Both the position numbers and the translations under genes were made by a program. This document shows positions 38,668 to 47,351 of a stretch of DNA of 64,000 nucleotides, piece by piece. The first letter of the stretch is position 1; the number at the start of each line of letters is the position of its first letter. The stretch comes from Thalassotalea euphylliae. GTDB taxonomy: Bacteria; Pseudomonadota; Gammaproteobacteria; Enterobacterales; Alteromonadaceae. The notes below the pieces were generated by a model that saw nothing but the letters and a program-made list of their open reading frames with translations, was not told the DNA's origin and searched no databases. The stretch lies in contig NZ_QUOV01000001.1 of assembly GCF_003390395.1 (NCBI RefSeq), positions 4,154,001 through 4,218,000 of the forward strand, read 5' to 3'.

Positions 38668-41600
38668 TTAATTCGCTAGCTGAATTTTCGGAGCCCAACT
38701 ACGCCATTTGGCCTCAGGGTTTTGCTTTAAGGTAAAGCTGTATCCTTGGCTAACTGATGAATCCCCTGAAGTGGAATCTGGAGTCGCAAATGCGATACCA
38801 CCGGCAATGATGGTTTCAATTGATTCAGCATCAACAGAAACGCCTGAGAATAATCCAGCATCCATACTAAAACCACTGGTATTCCAAAACTGACTGGCAG
38901 GTGATACTAATTTGGCAAAACGCTGCTCAATATTAATAAAAATATGCACTTGATCAGCGGTTGGCGCTAAGTCCACACCAATGACTTCACCTACTTTCAC
39001 CTGACGATAAAGAACAGGATTGCCCACCCGAACTGAGCCAAGTTGCTGTGCCGTTAACTGCAAATTTAAGCCAAACGGCAGTTGTGTAACCGCTGGCGCA
39101 TAATCTTCCGCGATAAATTCAGTTTGCTGCGCTGCTTTACCGTTAACGTGGGCAGCAGGTAAGGTATTAATAAAGCCACCAGTGATCAAAGCTCCCACAT
39201 TTTTAGAGCCCACTAAGCCCACTTCCGGCTCAGCAAACCAGAACTTAGTACCAGCCGCCGCAAACTTGCGACCTGAATGATTTAAATACGCAAACGCCGT
39301 TGCACCATGTGCGTTCTCATTAAAAACAACGCGCTCAACCATGCCAATTTCTTGCCCCTGATATTGGATAGGTAAGTTAGCCTTAAGTCCCGTAACTTGA
39401 TTAAACGCAATACGAATAGCGACACCCGCATTTTCCGCATGGCGTAAATCATTAAACAAGGTATATTGCGCCGTCTCTTGCGCAGGCTGCGGGTTAACAA
39501 CACCGTCTGGGTTGTAAAAACTAAGACCGCCAGTTAGCACTGTATCTGCCGATTCGGTTTTAACAACAAAGTCGGTTAAATTGCCCGTAATGGTAAAGCC
39601 ACTGGCATGATAAAAACGCGTATAGTCGTGCACTAAATGGCGATACTGCTCGTCGATAGAGATATTAATTGCGACTTTTTCACCGTCACTGGCAAGCTCA
39701 ATATTGTCGACCTGACCAACCACAATACCGCGATAACTAATGGGACTCCCTGGGCTAACTTCACTACCGTTTTCGCTAATCACGGTAAGCTGTAAGCCTT
39801 CTGCTGATGCGTGTTTAGCAGGTGCTTTATCAAGGGCAACAAACTGTCGGAGCTCAGTGCTTGTATCACTTGTATTGCCCGCATCAACATTAAAATAGTT
39901 ACCGCCAAACAGGGCTTCAGTATCGGTTAGGCCAGAGAGCGAGAGCTTAGTTTTTACTAACCAGAACTGAGTACCGTCTTTTAAAAGCCAACGAAATTCA
40001 GGCAGAATACCCACGTTTAAACGGGCGCTGTCATCTACATAACGAATGGTATGCACCGCGCCAATTTGCTCACCGCGATACATAATTCGTGTGCCTTTGC
40101 GCACATCTTTCGCGCTGACAAGTGCCAGTTCAATGGCAACACGTTGCTTGGCTATATCAATGTTTTCATGCAAAACAAAGGTATCACCGTTATTCGGTGG
40201 TTGCTGAGCATCATCAATGCCCTTGTCGAAGGCGATACCGCCAGCAAGGATGGCTTGCATTGACTGACTTTGAATGTCTAACTGCTGAATATTGCCGGCA
40301 ATTCTTAACCCGCTAGCGTTCCAGAAGCGACTATCTGAGCTCACATAGCTTTGGTATTCCGGCTGGATATGAATATGCACATTGAAAGCGCTTGGTCCGG
40401 TGTTTTCAATTGCCTGAATATTACCAACCACTTGCTGTTTGTAAAAAACACTGGTGCCCACTTTTAGCGAATTAACATCACTGGTGGTTAACACTAAGTG
40501 CAAGCCGGGTTCGGAGTATCGATAAGCAGGCTTTTGACTATGAACTCTGAAAGTATCGGTAACATCGCCGTCTAATGATGGCCGCATGCCAATTTGAGCA
40601 CCAGCAATAACGTTGTGTAAGTTAGTAACCCCGCCTAAATCTAACTCAGGTGCCATTAGGTAAAATTGGGTACTGGAATTAAGGTACGCAGCAATACGTG
40701 GGTTAACCTTGGCAAGCGCGGTGATTTCACGCGTTTGTGGATTGATATTGGTGAAACTATCTAATCGCCCTAGCGTAATGCCTTGATAGACAATGGCGGC
40801 ACCGACATCGAGCTGGCTGTTCCAATCAAGCTGTAAGTTAATGGCGTAACCCATTTCGGCATCTTGAAAATGTTGATGTAGCTTAAAGCGTGCACCATTT
40901 TTGCTATTAAGCGCTTCTCCTTCAACATCGAGGGTATCAAAAGCAATACCTCCTGAGATTATCGACGCCAATGAATCAGTATCAACATGCACACCTGTGG
41001 TTAATGAGCCAGAAACTGTTAAGCCACTCGCGTTCCAAAAGCGTGAATGTTGTTTAACAAGGTGAGCAAATTCAGGTTTGATATACACGTTGATATCAAC
41101 TTGATTGCGTCTGTCATCGTAACGATAGCTCGCCACATGACCAACCATAATTTGTTTGAAGGTAACGGGTGAGTCTTTAACAATCGAACCAAGCGTATCT
41201 GAAGAAAGCACAATATGCAGGCCCGGTGCCGATTCGTCGACCTCTGGCTCTTCTTTTAAACCAATAAAATGGCGCTGCGACTTGCCACTAGCGTCAATAT
41301 CTGGGCGAACGTTAATATAGCTGCCAGAAAGTAGGGTATCTAAGCCTTTAACTCCGCTCAAAGAGACATCGGCAGTCACATACCAAAACAGTGTTTCATC
41401 AGTCAGTGTATCTTTTGCATCACTGATTACTTCCGCCTCAACAATCACACTTTGCAGATCACTGGAAGTTTCAATGTCGCGCACAACACCAACCGTTAAG
41501 CCTTTGTAGCGAATTTCAGTTTTACCCGCGACAATCCCTGTTGCGTTGTCAAACTCAATAGTGATAAATACGCCGCGATCACCAACCGCTTTAACCACTA

Positions 41601-41700
41601 ACCAAGCACCAAAAATCAAGGCAACAATAGGCACCAACCAAATAGCAGAAATACCTGATTTTGCTTCAACAATTGGCTCTGGATGTGATTCTGTGCTCAT
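38668..41700 (-). CDS. LetB/PqiB-like MCE protein with eight MCE domains
   Basis: A 1010-residue inner-membrane-anchored periplasmic protein of the MlaD/MCE superfamily, which stacks into a tube carrying lipids between inner and outer membranes. One membrane segment lies at about 17-38 (ISAIWLVPIVALIFGAWLVV). I count eight MCE repeats, each with a G-x-x-V/I-x-Y-K/R/Q-G/Q-x-x-VG core, starting near residues 45, 160, 280, 395, 520, 640, 765 and 885. E. coli LetB has seven and 877 residues, PqiB three. It is co-directional with two LetA/PqiA genes 55 bases upstream, as in letAB and pqiAB. Confidence 0.92.
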   Translation of the reverse strand: MSTESHPEPIVEAKSGISAIWLVPIVALIFGAWLVVKAVGDRGVFITIEFDNATGIVAGKTEIRYKGLTVGVVRDIETSSDLQSVIVEAEVISDAKDTLTDETLFWYVTADVSLSGVKGLDTLLSGSYINVRPDIDASGKSQRHFIGLKEEPEVDESAPGLHIVLSSDTLGSIVKDSPVTFKQIMVGHVASYRYDDRRNQVDINVYIKPEFAHLVKQHSRFWNASGLTVSGSLTTGVHVDTDSLASIISGGIAFDTLDVEGEALNSKNGARFKLHQHFQDAEMGYAINLQLDWNSQLDVGAAIVYQGITLGRLDSFTNINPQTREITALAKVNPRIAAYLNSSTQFYLMAPELDLGGVTNLHNVIAGAQIGMRPSLDGDVTDTFRVHSQKPAYRYSEPGLHLVLTTSDVNSLKVGTSVFYKQQVVGNIQAIENTGPSAFNVHIHIQPEYQSYVSSDSRFWNASGLRIAGNIQQLDIQSQSMQAILAGGIAFDKGIDDAQQPPNNGDTFVLHENIDIAKQRVAIELALVSAKDVRKGTRIMYRGEQIGAVHTIRYVDDSARLNVGILPEFRWLLKDGTQFWLVKTKLSLSGLTDTEALFGGNYFNVDAGNTSDTSTELRQFVALDKAPAKHASAEGLQLTVISENGSEVSPGSPISYRGIVVGQVDNIELASDGEKVAINISIDEQYRHLVHDYTRFYHASGFTITGNLTDFVVKTESADTVLTGGLSFYNPDGVVNPQPAQETAQYTLFNDLRHAENAGVAIRIAFNQVTGLKANLPIQYQGQEIGMVERVVFNENAHGATAFAYLNHSGRKFAAAGTKFWFAEPEVGLVGSKNVGALITGGFINTLPAAHVNGKAAQQTEFIAEDYAPAVTQLPFGLNLQLTAQQLGSVRVGNPVLYRQVKVGEVIGVDLAPTADQVHIFINIEQRFAKLVSPASQFWNTSGFSMDAGLFSGVSVDAESIETIIAGGIAFATPDSTSGDSSVSQGYSFTLKQNPEAKWRSWAPKIQLAN

Positions 41701-41755
41701 CGTGCTTCTCTTTTGTCTGCTTTATTCTGGGTTATTTGTGTTGGCGCTAAACAGC

Positions 41756-42415
41756 TTAACGCGATTTTGCTTCGTTGAGCTGACTTTGGCTATCATCAGT
41801 TTTTGGCTTCTGGTCTTGTGCATCCCATAGCAATCGGGCATCAAAACTCTCGGCGGCTAGCATGGTAAACACCACCATTAGACCAAAATAGGTGATCCCC
41901 TTTGCTGCTTCAATAGAACTGAGAAAACCCAAATTGACCACCGCCGCCATAATAGCGACGACAAAAACATCTAACATTGACCAAGGGCCTAAGAATTCGA
42001 CTATGTGATACAACTGCCCTTGCTGCTTAACCGTTAACTTACTCGCGCGTTTGGCGTGATACATCAGGATAAACAAGCCAATAATTTTTGCCAGCGGCAC
42101 AACAAAGCTGGCAATAAAAATCACGATCGCCACTGGGTACATACCAAACTGAATAAAGGTTGCTATCCCCTCTAAAATGGTAGATGCCTCTGGTTGCCCA
42201 AGAGTGTAGTAGATCATCATGGGGTATAAGTTGGCTGGCACCAGCATCACTAATGCGGCAATTGTCCACGCAAAGGTATGCGATAAACTATTGATTTTGC
42301 GTACGCTGAAACTGCGGTGGCAGCGTGGACATTGCTGAGTTTCAGCCTGCATTTTCACCACTTTATGGCAGCAAGGGCAGCAGCCCAAACCCATCGCTTT
42401 CGCATTAGTCTTCAA
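41756..42415 (-). CDS. LetA/PqiA-type membrane protein, second half
   Basis: A 219-residue inner-membrane protein with one PqiA domain. The N-terminus has a zinc-ribbon-like pair, CCPCCHKV and CPRCHRSF, followed by four membrane segments (about 48-70, 95-118, 140-165 and 168-188) and the motifs PANLYPMMIYYTLGQ and GPWSMLDVFVVAIM typical of PqiA. It overlaps the upstream PqiA gene by 11 bases. In E. coli LetA both halves are one polypeptide of about 430 residues. It presumably feeds lipid to the MCE tube encoded next. Confidence 0.92.
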   Translation of the reverse strand: MKTNAKAMGLGCCPCCHKVVKMQAETQQCPRCHRSFSVRKINSLSHTFAWTIAALVMLVPANLYPMMIYYTLGQPEASTILEGIATFIQFGMYPVAIVIFIASFVVPLAKIIGLFILMYHAKRASKLTVKQQGQLYHIVEFLGPWSMLDVFVVAIMAAVVNLGFLSSIEAAKGITYFGLMVVFTMLAAESFDARLLWDAQDQKPKTDDSQSQLNEAKSR

Positions 42416-43034
42416 GCGCTTGCTCCATTTTCTCCCAAACGTAGTGATGATCTAAGGTCACCGATACCAGCGTTGAGCAAATAAGCAATAACACAAAGCT
42501 CATTAAGCCGCCGCCAACAGTGAGCTCAGCAAGATCAACAATTTTGTAAATAGAAACAACAACACCAAGGAAGAACACATGCAGCATCGTCCAACTGTCT
42601 AGCACGTGATAACTGCGAAAAAACACTAGCAATGACTGGCTAATTTTATTGAAATGCACCGCAACAGCAATGTAAAACGCCGCCAACAGGTGAACTATAG
42701 GAATGGCAATGGTAAACAAAAACACGATAAACGCGACGATGTGGTAGTCGGTGTTAAGCAAAATGATGATGCAATCAATTAATGATGCTTCATTGTGCGT
42801 ACCTGCGGCACTTACCCCTATCATGGGTAATAAAATTGCAGGAAAGAAGAGTAATAGCCCCGCCAGCGACACCGCCATAGTGCGCTCCATGGGGTTTTTC
42901 TTTAGCTCGTACAGCAGGGCGCTGCAACCAGGGCAAGTGGCTTTTTGACCCGGTTCAATTTTAGGTTTAGATAACACCGCATCACAGCGACGACAAACCA
43001 CAATATTGTTAAGCGATGCAGCTGGTTTTGCCAA
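42405..43034 (-). CDS. LetA/PqiA-type membrane protein, first half
   Basis: A 209-residue inner-membrane PqiA-domain protein, first gene of the unit. It has the CRRCDAVL and CPGCSALLYELKK zinc-ribbon pairs, then four membrane segments and the motifs MERTMAVSLAGLLLFFPA, PMIGV and DSWTMLHVFFLGVVVS. Two single-domain genes in place of one double-domain LetA could form a heterodimer. Together with the MCE gene this is a Let/Pqi-type intermembrane lipid transport operon. Confidence 0.92.
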   Translation of the reverse strand: MAKPAASLNNIVVCRRCDAVLSKPKIEPGQKATCPGCSALLYELKKNPMERTMAVSLAGLLLFFPAILLPMIGVSAAGTHNEASLIDCIIILLNTDYHIVAFIVFLFTIAIPIVHLLAAFYIAVAVHFNKISQSLLVFFRSYHVLDSWTMLHVFFLGVVVSIYKIVDLAELTVGGGLMSFVLLLICSTLVSVTLDHHYVWEKMEQALED

Positions 43035-43134
43035 GGTAACCTACTGAAAGAGGAGCGTTTAACTGCAAGTTTAAGTCAATATCTAACGCTAGCCAACCTG
43101 TCTACGACAAAAATCACCCGCATATTGGAGACAT

Positions 43135-43160
43135 AAAAAAAGCAGCCTACTGGCTGCTTT
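43135..43160 (-). terminator. Rho-independent terminator of tetrahaem cytochrome gene
   Basis: Arms AGCAGCC and GGCTGCT around TACT; on the minus strand it is followed by a run of U. It lies 19 bases after the cytochrome stop. Confidence 0.85.
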
Positions 43161-43178
43161 CTCTAATTTAGCAATAGC

Positions 43179-44411
43179 TTAAAGCGATTGGATAAACGCT
43201 GTAAGGTTAGCAATATCATCGTCTGATAGCTTGATCGCGATGTTACGCATCATAGCGTTAGCATCGTTACCACGTGCACCAGAGCGGAATTGCTCTAACT
43301 GTGCTTTCACGTAATCACCGTGCTGGTTAAGTAATGCAGGGAACTTCGCGTGCTGCATACCTTCACCGCTTGGGCTATGACATGCTGCACAAGCGGTGAT
43401 ACCACGTGCAGAGTCACCACCGAAGTATAACTTGCGGCCCGCTTCGTTTGCAGTTTCCGGTTTCACAACCTTAGACGTTGTTTGGCTTGCAAAGTAAGCT
43501 GCTAAGTTCTTCATATCTTCGTCAGAAAGTGCTGCAACCATACCAGCCATAATGCCGTTGTTACGTGCGCCAGATTTGAATTCTTGTAACTGCTTCAACA
43601 AGTAACCTTCGTGCTGACCCGCAATTTTCGGGTAGATTGCTACTTGAGCGTTGCCGTCAGCACCGTGACAGGCAACACAAGTTGCTGATTTTGCTTTACC
43701 AAGCTCTATGTCACCCATAACAGCAACAGCGGCTTTAGTTTTCTTCGGTGCCACATTAGCAACAGCTGCAGGGTCTTTGAAGTAAGCGCCTAAGTCAGCA
43801 ATTTCTTGCTCTGTTAAAGGACCTGCAAACTGCCCCATTGCGTAGTTGTTAGCGCGGTCGCCTGATTTGAAGCTGTTTAATTGCTTTTCAATGTACTCAG
43901 GGTGTTGCTTCGCTAGATTTGGGTAAATTAATACTTTGCTTTCGCCGTCTTTACCGTGACAGCCAACACAAGCACCGATAGCACGAGACTCGTCGCCGTT
44001 TTCGTATAAGTATTTACCTGCTGCTGCATCACCAACAATAGCTGCTGTCACAACGGCTGCTGGAGCGGCTGCATCGCCCGCTGATGCCGAAGCTGATGCT
44101 GCGGTAAGTGGCTGGCTCGCAAAGTAAGCACCTAGGTCTTGCATATCTTGCTCAGACAAACCTGCTGCCATTGGCGCCATTACAGGATCGTTACGGGTTG
44201 AACCGTCTTTAAATGCTTTTAATTGCTTAACAATGTAATCAGCGTGCTGACCCGCTAGGTTAGGGTAGGTATCTACAGCGCTATGCCCAGTAGCACCATG
44301 ACATGCTGCACAAGTTGCGGCTTTCGCTTTCCCCGCTTCAGCGTCGCCTTGCGCATTTGCATTCGCTAGCACACCCAAGCCCAATAGAAGTGATACGATA
44401 ACTTTTTTCAT
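43179..44411 (-). CDS. Tetrahaem c4-type cytochrome (four fused class I domains)
   Basis: A 410-residue periplasmic protein with signal peptide (1-20, ending ANA) and four class I cytochrome c domains of about 90-100 residues, each with a haem site: CAACH (~34), CVGCH (~148), CVACH (~245), CAACH (~339). Each domain repeats YPNLAGQHADYIVKQL-like and MA-x-M distal ligand segments. Cytochrome c4 proper has two such domains, so this is a doubled version. It probably carries electrons to oxidases. It is divergent from engB, the same neighbour as c4 genes in other gammaproteobacteria. Confidence 0.93.
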   Translation of the reverse strand: MKKVIVSLLLGLGVLANANAQGDAEAGKAKAATCAACHGATGHSAVDTYPNLAGQHADYIVKQLKAFKDGSTRNDPVMAPMAAGLSEQDMQDLGAYFASQPLTAASASASAGDAAAPAAVVTAAIVGDAAAGKYLYENGDESRAIGACVGCHGKDGESKVLIYPNLAKQHPEYIEKQLNSFKSGDRANNYAMGQFAGPLTEQEIADLGAYFKDPAAVANVAPKKTKAAVAVMGDIELGKAKSATCVACHGADGNAQVAIYPKIAGQHEGYLLKQLQEFKSGARNNGIMAGMVAALSDEDMKNLAAYFASQTTSKVVKPETANEAGRKLYFGGDSARGITACAACHSPSGEGMQHAKFPALLNQHGDYVKAQLEQFRSGARGNDANAMMRNIAIKLSDDDIANLTAFIQSL

Positions 44412-44744
44412 CGAATGCTCTCTGCTTGTTGATCTTCATACTCAGCGCTTGTGATATTTAACTTAGCCCACACGCACACTGAATCCCAATATGATTAGTC
44501 GCGACATTTTACACGAATATTCTTTTTGTGTAACAGGCTAGTGCATAAAAACCTATAAAAATTCCGGTTATTTAACCGTTTTCTTCAATTAATCCTCATA
44601 ATTGCACAAAGTCATAGGCGAATTAAGCGTTAGATAAATCACTCCAAACAGACTTAACACAATGTTTTTACTAGATATAAATGCAATTTATAGCAAATAG
44701 CGCTGCAATGAATTTCCGGTGAAAATCTACCGCAAAGCTATTTA
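44412..44744. other. Divergent promoter region between cytochrome and engB
   Basis: About 330 bases, AT-rich, no gene or repeat recognised. Confidence 0.35.
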
Positions 44745-44775
44745 TTGTCAGCAACAATGAAAAAAACGCTATAAT
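44745..44775 (+). promoter_or_regulatory. Candidate engB promoter
   Basis: TTGTCA at 44745 and a perfect TATAAT at 44770-44775 with 19-bp spacing, 30 bases upstream of the engB start. The spacing is long, so the -35 call is tentative. Confidence 0.5.
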
Positions 44776-44804
44776 AGCGCCACTTCAAAAGAGGAATGTC
44801 TGCT

Positions 44805-45452
44805 GTGTCTGAGCAAGTTATCAATTTAAACAACGCAAAATTTACCATTAGTGCCCCCGATATCCGCCGTTTACCTGAAGATACAGGTATCGAAGTTGCC
44901 TTTGCTGGCCGCTCTAACGCAGGTAAATCTAGTGCGCTTAACACACTGACTCGCCAAAAAAGCTTAGCTCGCACGAGTAAAACACCAGGGCGTACCCAAT
45001 TGATCAACGTTTTTGAAATAGCAGAAAACAAGCGTTTGATTGACCTTCCTGGCTATGGCTTTGCCAAAGTTCCGATGGAAATGAAGAAAAAATGGCAAAA
45101 AGCCCTTGGTGAATACTTAGAAAAACGCGACTGCTTAAAAGGTTTAGTGGTATTAATGGATATTCGCCACCCGCTAAAAGACCTAGATCACAATTTGATT
45201 GAATGGGCCGTAGACAGTGAGTTACCTGTGCTATGTCTACTCACTAAGTCAGACAAACTATCGCAAGGTAAAGCATCGGCAGAAGTGTTAAAAGTGAAGA
45301 AAACACTGGCTGAACTGAACGGGAATATCAAAGTACAAGCGTTTTCATCGTTGAAAAAGTCAGGTATGCCACAAGCAACGCAAGTAATTAGTGACTGGTT
45401 TGCTCAAGAAGATTTAGAGCAAGAAAGTTTAGGCGAAGACGCTGCAGAGTAA
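44805..45452 (+). CDS. engB: Ribosome biogenesis GTPase YihA/YsxC
   Basis: Essential GTPase that helps assemble the 50S subunit. It has about 215 residues with the TrmE-Era-EngA-like G domain: G1 [11 protein letters not shown]2 [11 protein letters not shown]3 [11 protein letters not shown]4 TKSDKLS and G5 SSLKKSG. An ATG at 44796 is in frame but only one base from GAGG; a GTG at 44805 is 10 bases from it and gives the usual MSEQ-type start, so I prefer it. A short hairpin (AAGCTCTA...TAGAGCTT) lies about 50 bases after the stop. Confidence 0.96.
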   Translation: MSEQVINLNNAKFTISAPDIRRLPEDTGIEVAFAGRSNAGKSSALNTLTRQKSLARTSKTPGRTQLINVFEIAENKRLIDLPGYGFAKVPMEMKKKWQKALGEYLEKRDCLKGLVVLMDIRHPLKDLDHNLIEWAVDSELPVLCLLTKSDKLSQGKASAEVLKVKKTLAELNGNIKVQAFSSLKKSGMPQATQVISDWFAQEDLEQESLGEDAAE

Positions 45453-45798
45453 GACTATTTAGGATAGGCAGCTGCGAGCACAGTTAGCTGCATAAATCCA
45501 TTGTAAGCTCTAGCTTAAAAAGTTAGAGCTTAGCACCCACTCCCTCAATACAAATTCCAAAGACTTCTTTCACGCTCACGAGAACATCAACGGCTTTAAT
45601 ACCTGTTGAACTTTGAATAGAAGCCAATCACGCTTACACGCCTAATGAATTCGCTATAAAGAATCGATAGATTCAATGTAGAACAAGCATACCAGTATCA
45701 ATTTGGCTGACTCTCCAAGCGCATGACGCTCCAAGCGCAGATAGTACTCTAGGTTAACCAATCCTTTAATTTAATTGGTAGCTCACTGAAATTTGGAC
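45453..45798. other. Intergenic region after engB
   Basis: About 350 bases; apart from the weak hairpin near 45503-45535 I see no gene, RNA or repeat. Confidence 0.35.
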
Positions 45799-45918
45799 AA
45801 AAAAAACCGGCAATGCAAGCATTGCCGGGTATTTAGCTATGGGGAAAGCTAGAATATACAAAATTATTACAACAGGCGTTCACAAGGAACGATTTGAAGT
45901 ATAGAGCATGTACTCTAC
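45799..45918 (-). ncRNA. Candidate small RNA, possibly Spot 42-like
   Basis: A strong minus-strand terminator (CCGGCAATG...CATTGCCGG, then eight U; 45799-45828) lies 230 bases beyond the nearest upstream gene end. Its upstream sequence starts GTAGAGTACATGCTCTATAC, resembling the GTAGGGTACA and TGTTCTATCTTTCA blocks of Spot 42. A hairpin TAGCT-N8-AGCTA precedes the terminator, as GGCT...AGCC does in Spot 42. Length (about 120) and convergence with engB also match the spf locus. The 5' end is guessed; the alternative is a long 3' UTR of the adjacent operon. Confidence 0.4.
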
Positions 45919-46060
45919 AAAAGTAAAGTACTTACTCTAAATTAATTAAAAAATATTCATTCGGTTTGAATATCCCGCAGTCTAAGATTAAAACCCAACC
46001 GTTAAGACTAAGAAACACCCTAGTTTTAGGAGAGTAGAAAAATCTTTTGATTGTAGTTAT
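45919..46060. other. AT-rich spacer downstream of membrane protein gene
   Basis: About 140 AT-rich bases; the minus strand has AGTAAGTACTTTACT, a near-palindrome that could be part of a promoter for the candidate small RNA. Confidence 0.3.
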
Positions 46061-47350
46061 TTAAGTAATCGCAACATATAATTTTAACCAAAGGAGAAGT
46101 GGCACTAATAGGAGGTTTATCCAAACAAAAACGCCATACCATACTAAGCGCTCTTTCTTACTTTCAATTGCTGCTCCAAGCCTCTCTTTCATTTCTCTAA
46201 TTTCTTTTATAACTTTTGTTCTATCTAACTTTTGAATTCCGTCTTCCGTTAGTTTCCTGAATACAAAATTTATGCTGTCTTGAATCTGTTTGAACCGAGA
46301 AAACTGCTCACTAATAATGAATTGAGAAAACAAGCAAACGATAAAAATACCTAACACAATGAAGCTATAACTCAACCAACTACTAGCTTTTAGTAATGCA
46401 CCTATACCTATTAAACTTGCTGGAACTGCGAACATTTTAGCTTGCACGTCACCAACTGTTTTATTGATACTTTCAATGTACTCGAAATACTTATTCTCGA
46501 CTTCGTTATGAAATTCATCCAATGCGAAATTTTGAATGAATACCTGAACTTGTTCGTGGTAAGAAGCTGTTAATTTATCTATGTTTTCCAGCAAAGATTT
46601 AACAACGGGTACTTTAGAGGTTTTTTCTTCTGCAACATCTGACAGTACTTGAACAATGGCTTGCTTAAAAAACACTTTTCGTTCTTCAGTATGGAGATCA
46701 CTTTTACTTTGTAAAAGTGTTGTGAACTCTCCTAATTTTGGTATGTTCTGTATTTTCGTAAAGCTATAATCGATTATTAATTCAAGTTCGGTATGCTTCA
46801 GAAATTTATCTTTGTCTCTTTTAGCAATAAAATAAATAAGCTCTCCGTTTTCTGTGGGCTTGTCGATATCAGATAAGCTACGAAATAAAGCAAACCAATC
46901 TTGTACAACAGACAGATTATTGAACCATACAGGTTTATCTTTAGAAGTACTTTTATAGCCTTCATTTACTAAGTAGTAATAATCAGGTAAGGCTGCACCT
47001 TTAGCCAAAAAAGGAGCCTGTTTATCAATAAGTTCAATTGCAGAAGTGGCAAAAAAAATAGGCTTCTTGTCTTGCGGCTTATTTATTGAAATTGAAAGGT
47101 GAGTACAGACATCTTCCGGCTCCAAAGTTTCAAATGAGACATCTTCATAATCTACATTTAGCTCCAATTTTCCAAGCAACTCACTTTGCTTGTTTAACTC
47201 TTGCAGAATGCTGATAACCCGCGAGTTTAGCGAAAACTCTTTAGTTAAGCTAAAGGTGTCGAATGAAGAAACCTCTATATTTCCCTTGCCGACAGAATAG
47301 AGCTCTATCAGTAAATTAAATACCAGTTCCTTTTGGTCAATATCATTCAT
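46061..47350 (-). CDS. Three-TM membrane protein of NA37-linked accessory module
   Basis: I do not recognise this 429-residue protein. Residues 1-300 are predicted soluble: charged, mixed alpha/beta, with EYIESINKTVGDVQAK-type helices before the membrane part. Three hydrophobic segments are clear: about 307-325 (VPASLIGIGALL), 327-350 (YSFIVLGIFIVCLFSQFII) and 405-427 (WYGVFVWINLLLVPLLLWL), with an amphipathic charged helix between. It starts one base after the NA37 gene's stop, so the two are translated together. AT-rich codon use suggests acquisition. The architecture (soluble sensor plus C-terminal membrane module) recalls membrane effectors of defence systems, but that is inference. Confidence 0.65.
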   Translation of the reverse strand: MNDIDQKELVFNLLIELYSVGKGNIEVSSFDTFSLTKEFSLNSRVISILQELNKQSELLGKLELNVDYEDVSFETLEPEDVCTHLSISINKPQDKKPIFFATSAIELIDKQAPFLAKGAALPDYYYLVNEGYKSTSKDKPVWFNNLSVVQDWFALFRSLSDIDKPTENGELIYFIAKRDKDKFLKHTELELIIDYSFTKIQNIPKLGEFTTLLQSKSDLHTEERKVFFKQAIVQVLSDVAEEKTSKVPVVKSLLENIDKLTASYHEQVQVFIQNFALDEFHNEVENKYFEYIESINKTVGDVQAKMFAVPASLIGIGALLKASSWLSYSFIVLGIFIVCLFSQFIISEQFSRFKQIQDSINFVFRKLTEDGIQKLDRTKVIKEIREMKERLGAAIESKKERLVWYGVFVWINLLLVPLLLWLKLYVAIT

Positions 47351-47351
47351 T

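Noticed and set aside
45691..45780. ATACCAGTATCAATTTGGCTGACTCT-like stretch as a third repeat copy
   Set aside because: It resembles one end of family B only loosely, and no matching inverted partner was found nearby.
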